Assembly (NCBI RefSeq): GCF_026151205.1
Contig: NC_087079.1
Span: 14,012,445 to 14,076,444 of the forward strand
Reading direction: 5' to 3'
DNA: 64,000 nucleotides
Source of the DNA: Bolinopsis microptera
Lineage: Eukaryota; Ctenophora; Tentaculata; Lobata; Bolinopsidae
Shown here: piece after piece, positions 37,896 to 48,700 of the stretch
How positions within the stretch are numbered: the first letter of the stretch is position 1
Layout: every line of letters begins with the position of its first letter
Made by a program: the position numbers and the translations under genes
The notes under the pieces: model-generated
Database searches by the model: none
What the model was told of the DNA's origin: nothing
The model's input: only the letters and a program-made list of their open reading frames with translations

Positions 37896-40800
37896 TCCCG
37901 GGAAATAATGAATAATTCATTGATTAGCATTTCACTAATAATAATGCAGACATTATCACAAATTATCTGATATGAAGTAATAAACCCGCGATGGGATGGA
38001 ACGAGCCTCAATACGATATTACATACATTTATATTTTGATAAATGATAATCATACATATAACATTCAATCAATAACCATTGTTGAGAAATGAAATTCTCG
38101 TTCAAGATCGTGAAACCATCCTACTGTTGAAATGTGCACCTTTGAAAACAGATCACTGCAATGCCGGGTGTTATAAATACCCTTTTTCTGATGAAAATGA
38201 ACTAGACCATTATTAGAAAACATAATATCTAGTTTAACAATGGCAACTTGCCAATATATCAAGGCTTAGCTACACGAGGCCTGGAATAACGAGAAATGTA
38301 AAAACATTTTAAGCATACAAATTCACTGTATCTGACAGAGACAACAACCCGGATAATACTTCATCAGAGAAAAACAGGTCTCTGGATTTGAAACGATGTA
38401 ACTTGGAACACGGACGCTACCGCAAATGCAATCACAGCTTTGAAGTCCAACAATTCATCTCGATAGTTGAGCATGACAATTAAGATTAGGTGGCAGTATA
38501 TATAATTATATACCTTACGAGACATATTTATATTCGACATAATTCCGGTGACCTAAATGATTTGGGAAGAAAATATGGGACCGAAATTATTTGGGGAAAA
38601 TAATGATGATGACCTAAATTTGGTAGTCCGAAAATATAGTGTTTTCTCGGAAAACCACCGACTATCGTACCTTTTAAATATGTCTCGTAAGGTATCACTA
38701 ACAATTCATTACAATAAGTTAGCTACCAGTACCACTGAAAAATTGTAAATTCTTCTGAATTCTGTTGACCACTTATAGAGTTAGTTAGAACTTATAAGGG
38801 CTTATTAGGGTAAGTTAGCTGCAGTAGCGTTGATTACATATTCAATTCAGGGTGGCAGCGTTGGGTAGCGAGATATAAAGTACCAGACTAAGACATCGAC
38901 AGTTGTGAAATGAACATAAAATAGTGTTTATAGGGCACAGAAAACGCACAAATCGTGCTACAATTCTATATATTTGATCTGCATCGTAATTTGAAATGAA
39001 AACACAGCTTAAGGTACAGGAACTTCACAGACCACGAAGAGAAATGACAGGAATAGCACAAGTCCGAGAGCTCATCAAATCAAATGACATAAATATAATT
39101 ATAGTGACTTTAATATACAGGTATTAAGTGTGCCTTGACATCGATACCCAGCTCAAATTTATGAAGCTAAAGAATCAAAGGACCGCCAAATCACGCAGGA
39201 TAAAAGTTTGCATGCGAATGTAGTATGGATTTAATTTCTAAACTTCGTAATGTTATTACGCTACTAGAAAACGTGCTAAGTAAAAAGAATTATGAATCAA
39301 TTAACGAGAAGGCAAGAATGTTGGGTTAATGAGATGTATAAATCACTAATTATTGAGTTTAATCACTTATTCACTAATCATGGCCTTATCCGGAAAGAAA
39401 ATGTATGCGTAAAAATCACACTGTCCCTCCTTGGCATAAGCGAATAAATGAGGAAAAGATATAAATTATGAGATACGCATGAAGAAAATAAAACCATGAG
39501 AGACGTATGAGGAAAAAACCGAAGGTGTCATGTTAAGAAATGAAGAGCAGAAAGAATGAGAAAGTATAAAAGTAAGGTGGATCATGTGACCACGTACTGA
39601 CGTGTAATATATATATACACCAGCGCAGTACGGGTTACAATGAGCCAAACACCTGTGTCTAGAAATGCATATAATTATGAGTGTTTCCGTGTCAGAGTGA
39701 TCATATCATTAACAGGGTCACGCTGCACACTCGCCGAGATGTCTTCTTAGCTACTTGATGACGTGCTAGAATCACAGCTCTGACCTCAATCGTTAGCCGG
39801 AACCTCCTTATCGGATTACTTATATCGAAGAATTACAATTACAGCTGTAATCGTGACACCGTGGTAATCAAATTTAAGCGAAATCGTAACGAAGAACAAT
39901 CTAGAATTCCATCACAAACTAACAAGCAGAAACAAAAACTATGTACACGCAGAGGAACTGAGCTCAAACACAAACAGAAAGCTGCAAAGAACGACATAGT
40001 TTATTGTTACACCAAGCCAGCGAGCGGAGGGATTTTAATACGGTTACAGTGCTTAGTTAACTACACATATATCGGAGACTTGCGGTGTAATTTACATTCT
40101 TATTATATTGTGAAATGCTGTATGAGGAAATGTGATGGTATGGGTACATTTTCTCACTGGTCCCACTCGAGGAATGTACTGCAACTGGAATGTACACGAA
40201 TGTACTGGAATGTACTGGAATGTACACGAGATGTACAAATACAATAGAGCAGATTTATATCAGATTTATATGTATATGATATAACTGGAAATGCTGTGAT
40301 GTGTAAAGATTCGATGTGTAGTGCTGTTATCTGATACTGATATATGATAAGGCTGCGTCTACTAATCGGTCAGCAGCTTCGCTGTAAAAACAAGACAAAG
40401 GGCACAGCAAAATTACACAGGACTATTATATTATGTTGTATATAAAAGCAAGGCCGCGGTCTAACATTGCAGACAGCGCTATGATCTAATCTGTCGAAAT
40501 ATACACGGCAAGCAGACGAAAACAAAATTAATGTATAACTGATAAATTCTATGTATAGTAGTAGCTGAGTGGTTATACATAAGTGGTGTACATGAGATGA
40601 GTTGTTCAGTCTCGAGTGTACTTGGTATAATGCGATTAGCGAACAACAATAGTGCTGTGAGTTTCAGTCAATAGCTGTAAGAAAACAATTAGGTAATAAT
40701 GTTTAAGCGGGTATATAATTATAACTATATAAGTGATGTATTATTCATAAATTATAATGCTTATACAATATAGATACAACATATTCGGCAAAGAGTCGAT

Positions 40801-41068
40801 ATAACTCGAGGACCCCAGACTGATATAATGACAAGATAAATGAAGAAATGAGGTTGATAATAATTAATATATAGTTATCTACAAACTTGTTGGCTGGCTC
40901 TCAAATTTGGAACGAATGTTGATTTCGAACATATCAATTACAAATCAGTCAATTTATTTGCGTATTTATTTTGATATACTGATAGATTCTGAATTGTAGT
41001 TGAAAGTTTAATTGTTGACCGTATGGGTTAAATGCTGAAACAGTGATAAGTTCATGAATAGTCTATAT
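37896..41068. other. Gene-free stretch
   Basis: I see no supported gene. It holds the second copy of the 34.5-kb duplication (38437-38855) and a small tgtactggaa microsatellite at 40175-40232. The 128-codon open frame at 39861-40247 runs into that microsatellite and has no recognisable domain. Confidence 0.4.
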
Positions 41069-41269
41069 TTGATTCACGATGTCAATCCTTCGCAGCTCGG
41101 CGAGGCCCAGTGGTGCATTTCGCCGATCTACCGAAGAAGAATTATTTGATGCGCGGCGCGGCCCAGTATAGTTATAGTAAGTAGTGCATTAAGTCTATAT
41201 ATGTAATACTATTACTAATAAGTGCCATGAGTTGGCACGGATTTTTTGTCTCCGATTTTGAAATTTGGT

Positions 41270-41389
41270 ACCAAAAGTTACCTGGGGACCTCAGGCTATT
41301 ATTCACTGGGCCGCGCTCAGCCTGTCATTCCGCCGAATCTCTATTCTATGTTAATGAACATGATAGCCTGAGTAGAGGTCCCCAGGTAA
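41270..41389. mobile_element. Short TIR element (gttacctggggacctc ends)
   Basis: gttacctggggacctcaggc on the left is matched by gtccccaggtaac on the right. The centre contains ggccgcgctcagcctgtcat. This is the best preserved of four copies in the window. Confidence 0.75.
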
Positions 41390-42045
41390 CGTAGGACAAA
41401 GTTAAGTATGATTGGAAGATTCTGATAAATTTTCAGTATGATTCATGTTCAGGAACCAAAGATATGCATGATAGAATAATACGACAAAAATCAACGAATT
41501 TCGTCAAATTACGCGACTTTTACACCTAATTTTGCTCCAAAAGCCGCGCACCATCGAATTTGGCACCTAGGCGAAACTCACTGATCATTCTAAAAAAGTA
41601 TAACAAATTTGGAACTATATATTACATTTTAAACTTGACGAAATCCCCCCGCGCGGCAACGCGAACGGGACATTTTTTTAAAACACTGAAAATTGACCAA
41701 AAACCGACGTCCTCTGCACTCTGGCGTTGCCGTTACCAATTTAAGTTTGTAAATGGAGTTGGAACCTTGTATTTGTATGTTTATAACCTACTAGGACGCG
41801 CGCCGCCCGACGGTCCGCGGTCCTGATATTTGGAATAAATATTTTACGCGTATGGAGTATCACCCGTTAATTGGAACCTCGCAATTTTTAGCTGGGTTGT
41901 AAACAAAAGATAACAACAAAATATTTGTATAATTAACGTCGGAAGTGAGTTAAAATAAACGTTAGAATAATGTTGGTTGACGATGTCAACCCATCGAGAT
42001 CGTTGCTCTGCGAAGCAGAGCAACGATCGACGATGCGAAGCGAGC

Positions 42046-42423
42046 GTACTAAATCACTCTACAGTCGATCTTCGAGATTGTTCTAAAATGGCCCCCGGGC
42101 CCGACAGTTGAAACCAACTTCTATCGATGTATTTTCGGACGCTGATTTCGAATCACCCCCCATGACACAAGGTTAAAATGCTCCTCTGACGAGATATAGG
42201 CGAAAAACTGTCTCGATCACGTGATATGACCGTATAAGGAAGTTAGTCTAATTTTTCGTAGGGTTAGGGTTTCAGCATATGCTTTTGTTAAGGATTGGGT
42301 TAGGGTTAGTAGGGTTGGGATCAGATAAGAGGGTTAAGGTTTCGAATAGTCGTTCAGGACCAGCTAGAGAACGGGTTGAAAAAGTCACGTGACAGTCAAG
42401 TGTAGAGTGATTAATTATCATCC
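42046..42423. mobile_element. MITE with degenerate TTAGGG interior (second copy)
   Basis: Same layout as 29990-30348: aatcactctacagtcga at the left, tgtagagtgattaattatca at the right, E-box-like cacgtg near both ends, and interrupted ttagggttag hexamers at 42255-42320. Confidence 0.75.
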
Positions 42424-43331
42424 GATGCGAAGCAAGAATGCTAGTTCGCGCGGCGCGTCGAAGTCCTCCAAGAATAATGTTGTTATTTTAGTTGATTGAC
42501 GATGTCAATCCGTCGAGATCGTTGCTAGTTCGCGCGGCGCGTCGAAGTCCTCCAATTATTTTAGCAAAGGTTAAGTTAACCGTTATAACTGCGTCGTTGC
42601 TTGGCATGCAACATCAAGATCGAATTACTCGTGCGCGAGCAAGATGCAAGAGCAGATTAGCAACGCGCGTTCACGCGTTGCCATGCCTTATAATACTGAT
42701 ATTTTATCATTGATACTGATAGTGATACGTCATTACTGGGCCGCGCTCAGCCTGTCATTCCGCCGAATCTCGATTCTTATGAACAATAAACATAATAGCC
42801 TGAGGTCCCCAGGTTACTGGGCCGCGGTCAGCTTGTCATTCCGCCGTCCCGCCGAATCTCTATTCGTTGTTTCATAATTTTGGTTGTGAAATTGATGTTT
42901 TTCGATGCAGTAGAAAGTATCGTTTAGAGAATTTGAATACATACAACTTTGTAGTCATTATCAAATAATATACATACTTTTTACAGTTAAGTAAGTACTG
43001 ACTGAGTACAGAGCTTAGAGCTAAATGATTAGAAATAGAGAAATTTGAATTCATAAATGATTTTTTTAATTTCCTCGAACAAAGCTTCCCAGTAGAGGGT
43101 TTTTAGTATTAATATTATACATAACACGCCAAAAACTATAAAATTGAAAACTTCAAATTTTGCGCGATAAAAACAACGATCGACGATGCGAAGCAAGAAT
43201 GCTAGTTCGCGCGGCGCGTCGAAGCCCTCCAATTATTGTAGCGCGATGCACTACTGGGTCGCGCGCGCGCATCCAATAATGCTTCTCGTATGCAGATCGG
43301 CGAGCTGCGAAGGATTGACATCGTGAATCAA

Positions 43332-44529
43332 CTCCAATTATAAACCTACAACCTGAACTAGGTATACAAATATTATGTTATTGATCATCATGATCAACAT
43401 GCGAGATCATTATATCTCACTACTAACAACTAATTAAAATTACTCAGTAAGTTTATTTTGTAAATGTATTTTGAACCAGTACTTAAATGTAAATGGTAAA
43501 TGTGCTAAACTTGTTCTACACTAAAAGTAAATGTTTTATTGTCTATTTTACATTTTAAGTAACTACACATTTTATTAACAATGAATTTGAGTTGGTTTTA
43601 TTTGTACTTTTAAGAATAGCTGGAAATTCGGACGTCCGGGGTGGTTTTGAAAATTCGGACACTGACAGGGTAGGGGAGGGGGTGGTCTGACCTATCGCTT
43701 CGCCTGGGTCATTTCGTACCGTCGATCCTTAGATTTGAGATTGAAGATATGGCGCGGCGGAATGACAGGCTGAGCACCGCCCGTTATTATTAAGTATCAT
43801 TCGTCAAATAAAACGAAAGTTTGATATGCTCAATGGATTGATATGCTTGACTTGGATTGAGCCGAATACAGGTAAGTCCCTAATATAAACAGTTTTTGAG
43901 ATAAAAGATTTCTGCCTTAGCTTACTAGGTTGTCAGTCACTGTCAGCACAAAGAATAACTCAATAAGCTATATCAGACACAAACTTCGTTTAACTTTAAG
44001 CAAGCAGTTCTGGATAGGAGAGCTTAAGTGTGAAGGAGAGATACGAATATCAGCTATTCGTCGTACGACGAACATAATATTGATAGCAAGGTCTTGCCCC
44101 TACAGTTACATTACATAGAGATCAGATCTATTCTCAGAGGAAAGGAAGCCTCTACATTGTACATAAAACAACAATATCCGCATAGTGCATAGTAGAGTCG
44201 AGTGCAATCACTGGTTATTGTGATTTATGGTCTGTGGTCAGGATTGATTTGCGCTTGAGGGTGCAATCGAGAGTCGCGTTGGGTAGTACAGACAATAATG
44301 AATAACAATGGTATTGAAACTGAAAGCAACAGCAGAAGTGCTCACAGTTCACGCCAAGGAAAGAGGTGACAAGAAAATAAGCCATTACCATTACCAACTG
44401 TCACGTTTGTCGGATCGCTGCCATGATACGGGCATTTTCATTTATGAAAGCCAGAACTTTCTAGAACAAAGGGAAAGTTCCTGATGAATTTACCGATTCA
44501 TTGAAGTGTCACACTTAACAATTCTAGTA
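43332..44529. other. Gene-free stretch
   Basis: Contains a core of the gcctgtcattccgcc repeat near 43750-43790. No supported gene; short open frames lack domains. Confidence 0.35.
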
Positions 44530-44699
44530 AGGGGTCGTTCACATATCACGAAATCAGCAGAGGGGGAGGGGTTTTTCAAATGATTACGCTAGTGTAATTT
44601 TGACACAATTGCTAATAGTAATTGTGTAAAACTGATTATGGGGGGGGGGGGGGGGGGGGGGGGGCGGCAAAGTGATTACGTAATATGTGAACGACCCCT
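44530..44699. mobile_element. MITE with poly-G core abutting a coding exon
   Basis: aggggtcgttcacatatc and tatgtgaacgacccct ends are flanked by AGTA on both sides. The centre has gctagtgtaattttgacaca and a run of about 24 G. It closely matches the element at 19056-19220. Confidence 0.85.
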
Positions 44700-45040
44700 A
44701 GTACTCTGTACTTGAAACCACACGAACAACTACAGAGAACAATGAGAGAAGTTAATCTATCAGTGTTAATAAGACGATCTTCTCCAGAGAAAGTAGAGGC
44801 TTTTCTAGGTTTCACTTCCTTCATCACAGATGGGTTGAGCGCCTTCCTCTGCACAACACTCTTCCTTGGCAACCTTTCAGGAGAAGAATCTTCTTTGGAT
44901 GTGTCCACATGATCAGATTTAGGGGATTTAGACCCTGAATCGCACTGATTTTCGGTGCACACTTTAAATTCATTATCTTCATCTTTTTTGTTGTGACTGC
45001 GGGTTAATTTCCGCCGAAGAGACTTCAGAAGATCAGACAT
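44636..45040 (-). CDS. Hypothetical Lys/Ser-rich protein, 5' exon; 3' end runs into a MITE
   Basis: The frame starts at 45040 (aaaaaaATG) with MSDLLKSLRRKLTRSHNKKD and continues through acidic/Ser-rich then basic segments (SPERLPRKSVVQRKALNPSV) for about 110 residues. Beyond 44700 it reads through the MITE end and ends in Pro codons from the poly-G core, so the real coding part probably stops or splices before 44700. Possible weak donors are ct|gtagtt and aa|gtacag. It lies 690 bp downstream of the EIF2S2 stop on the same strand. I do not recognise the family. Confidence 0.4.
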   Translation of the reverse strand: MSDLLKSLRRKLTRSHNKKDEDNEFKVCTENQCDSGSKSPKSDHVDTSKEDSSPERLPRKSVVQRKALNPSVMKEVKPRKASTFSGEDRLINTDRLTSLIVLCSCSCGFKYRVLGVVHILRNHFAAPPPPPPPP

Positions 45041-45727
45041 TTTTTTGAGTAACGCTGCTTTTTGTAGGAAGTTAAATTGCGATTCAGTACCTACAACGAG
45101 GAAGCATTACACTTCAAATGATGAAGCGGTTTGAATATGGCCAACAATATCATAAAATGCCATGGTAACTAATCTGCACGTGCAAAACAGTCACGTACCG
45201 TATCATTCTGCACAATTAACAACAAGATACGGAACATTTTCTAACAGTACAAAACGAATAATCTCGGGTATATAGTCACAGTTCACACACGAAACGAAAA
45301 TAAAACACCTTCTGTTGACGAGTGATATCAAATAAAAAGGCAATTGACATGAATCAAACATCTCTGTTACTCAAGACAATATCAAAGTTCGTTAGTTTTT
45401 TCAGAACCCCTTCAATTTTAAAATTTAATTTGGAGAGTACAGCAGACCCTTAAGCAGTGTCTTGGGAAGTTTATACAAACAATGGATTAAGTGATCGTCA
45501 ATGCCAGCCCCACACACTCTGATGAAACTGAAATGATGATAATTCACACTGTTGTCAGAATAATACACAGTATATTATAGATAAAAGTAATTTCAGAAAC
45601 GGCCAAATTAACGTCAACAAAAATGGTGTGGCATCAGAGAAAAGAGAACTCATCCCAATTCAAGAAGCAAGTCGGTTAAACGGGGAAATCAAGAGTCATT
45701 ACATACCTCGAGATTGAAGAAGACACA

Positions 45728-48700
45728 TCAACCTTGTTTGTCACGCAATTGTTTACGTTTCCCAGTGACCGCTTGGAAGCCACTTTTGATCGATTGGACG
45801 CTACATCTGGAGCCGCAGGACTCGCACTGTAAGAAATGTAACCGACCCTCTTTTTGTAGAAGTGTTTCAGCCGACCTACACGTGTGACACGTAACGTATT
45901 CACCTGAAAAAAGGGTTTTTTTTTTTCAAATCAAATACAAACCTTTAATTAAATACGGTGAACGCTACATCGGATCATTTTATCCTCTAGTTTGTTATGA
46001 AATACCAAGGGGAATGAAAGCAACTTTACCCTTTTATTAATAGAATTTATAACAATGATGAAAACAAGGCAAAATAGTAAGGTGCAATACTTACGGATAT
46101 ATCGTTTTAAAACACCCTCTATATTTTTCTGTTGAAAACGACCCTTTATTAAAAGCTGGTTGTAACCGTCAACTGAACCGCTCGTACCCAATTCAGCCAT
46201 CAAAAAGTCTTGGACGTGTTTGGGTGACCTATGCAACCTGGAGGTGATTTACTTTAGAAACACAAACTTACATTTCCAATAACTTTTCTTGACAAACTTT
46301 TCGAGTGTTCCAAAAACGTACGTACGTGTTACCCAATAGGTCAAGACAACGTGACATCTATTTGCGTTTGATGGCAGTAATCGTTTCGCGTGTTACATAA
46401 ATTCCATCAGAAGGTTCGCGTATTTAAATGCGCGCATAAAACAGCAGGGAAAGTTTGAAATTATTATATACTTATTATATATCAAAATACGGCATCCCCT
46501 ACTCACATTTTGCATATTTCTAAGAAATTAGCGAAGGACGTTTTCTTGCTGCCGTGTCTCAATACTTGGGGCGGCTTCATAACGTACTTCTTTTTCTCGC
46601 CGGCTTGCATGTCAGGGTTTTTGTCCCTCATCATGTCTACAGCCCGTTTCAATAACTGAATAAAATGAGAATCGTTTACAATGACATTTCACATTGCTCA
46701 ATGATTCAATATAAAACAAATGATAGTAGAAATCAAGAAGAAAAAATTGGATCTTCGATTTAACAAACTTTCAAAAGGGGAATAATTAAGGAATAATTAA
46801 TGAATAATTAAGGAATAATTAAGGAATAATTTTTATTTATCTAGACACTTATTTTACTTCGGTGTATTCCAACAGCCACAATGTTACACAAGTGCAACCA
46901 GCCAATTACAGGAAGCCGAAGGATCTTTTTGGCCAGTGACGGTTAAGGTAGTGTGTACCATACTTTCTTCGTCCGAGACTTTGCTGCAATGTGCAGCTCC
47001 TCATTTAACCCTCACACTCGATTTCTCGAGTATTCGGCTGAGTAGACCGGGGGGCTGCATAGACCACTCATGATCCTTAGCTGAACGTCGACGACGCTCA
47101 CCCCACGACCAGGCAGTCAGTGGGTTTCGAACTCGCAACCTAACGATTGTAAGACAGGCGTTCTAACCAACTGCGCTACCTGGTAGGCTATCCATTATCG
47201 GTATGAAATATTTTATCTAGATAAACAGATAAAGATTTAGGGTTTATCTAGATAAAACCGATAAAACCGATAATTTTTCTGCTGAAGGCCAAAGCCAAAA
47301 TGTTTTCCAAATTTCGCAAAAACTAATTCTCGACTTTTATTACTGTTTACCAGTAATTTTGCTAAAGTACCACTTCCTTTCTTTTGAAAATATTAGAGCA
47401 TCAGTTTTCTTATCCGAGGAGCAGAAGTGCACCAGTTTTCTTAAAAAGTTAAAAACAGTAGACCAACGGTATTCTTCTCCTAAGAACAGTAGTGTACCAG
47501 TTCTCTTCAAAACAGTAGACCAACGGTTTTCTTCTCCTCAGAACAGTAGTGTACCAGTTCTCTTCAAAACAGTAGACCACTGGTTTCCTTCTCCTGAGAA
47601 CAGTAGTGCACCAGTTCTCTTCAAAACAGTAGACCAAGGGTTTCCTTCTCCTGAGAACAGTAGTGCACCAAATACCAATTTTCCTTGAAACAGTAAAGCA
47701 TTTAAAGTGATTCAGTGAACCGTTTTCTTATCCTGTTGATAACTTGGAGCAACAGATTCCTTCTCCTGAAGACAATGTTTCACGCCCAGAACACTTACGG
47801 AATTCAATTGAGTGCTCTGCCGGTATTTTTGACTCTTGTTAACAGTAACATGCTCGTTCCCGTCTCCAGAATGATTAATGATTATAAGGTAAAACGCCAG
47901 CACCCTCAAGAGAACAATGTCAATAACCTTCTCTGGATTTCAACAGTTCATACAGTTCTACAGTTCCATAGGTATACAAATGTAAATAAACCTCTTAAGC
48001 TCACATCTAAGTAAACTACCTCTTCTATCATACTAGAAGACGTTTGAGACTGTTTCTTGGATTACTTGGGAAGGCAAAAATACTAATATTTCTTTACAAT
48101 TTTACGGTATTGTGGCAGTATTTTCGGTAATATCTAGTGAATTTTTATACCGATAAAAATATGTTTTATCTAGATAAACAGATAACTTTTTTTAACGAAT
48201 TATCGGAGATAATTATCGGTTACAATTATCGGAGTGGATAGCCTACTACCTGGCCGTTTGCGCTACCTGGCCGTTAATTAAGGAAGCTCTCGTGAACTAA
48301 CCTCCTCGTAACTGTAATCTCGTTCCGAATTTCCCCAAGAATCACCACAATTGTCTACTGAATCTTCCCCAAGCTCTTCATCGAGAATTGTGGTCTTCTT
48401 CTTTTTCTTCTTTTTAACTGACATGTCGAACTCGCCGAAATCTGAAAGTGTAAGGGATAAAGATTGAGGGATCACATTCTAAACAAAACTAAATCGCATT
48501 TTTGCACCTTTGAGAACATTTTATTCACGAAATGGAATAATGGCTCTATAATTAAGCAATTACATAAGACCAAATAATAATTGTTACAGGAGATACAACC
48601 CGAAGTGATTAATTTTGATGAAAAATTGTGATTTATTGTTTTGATGGATCAAGTTCCTAAATTGTAAAACCTATATTTACTTTAAATATAATGAAACACA

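Larger units (their letters stand above)
41069..43331. mobile_element. 2.26-kb non-coding element with 31-bp perfect TIRs
   Basis: The ends TTGATTCACGATGTCAATCC...cgcagctcg and its exact inverse (43301-43331) bound the region. Inside are nested repeats: a gttacctgggg MITE (41270-41389), a TTAGGG-bearing MITE (42046-42423) and several copies of gctagttcgcgcggcgcgtc (about 42440, 42521, 43202). No transposase is seen, so it is non-autonomous or a composite. Confidence 0.65.
46842..48275 (-). mobile_element. tRNA-like-headed SINE, split by a hAT element
   Basis: An inverted copy of the SINE at 33542-33893. The 3' tail begins at 46842, the body and B-box (gggtttcgaactcgcaacc on plus) follow, and the head is cut at 47183. 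The remaining head sequence resumes at 48246. It lies in intron 5 of EIF2S2. Repeats of aattaaggaataatt flank the tail side. Confidence 0.8.

Noticed and set aside
39861..40247. 128-codon frame with Lys-rich start
   Set aside because: Runs into a microsatellite, lacks a recognisable domain and has no splice context.
45676..45903. 75-codon minus-strand frame
   Set aside because: Out-of-frame reading of EIF2S2 exon 8; the correct frame gives the C4 zinc ribbon and stop at 45728.
47359..47688. 109-codon repeat protein
   Set aside because: Lies inside a non-autonomous hAT and is open only because the minisatellite unit is 60 bp; the opposite strand is open too.
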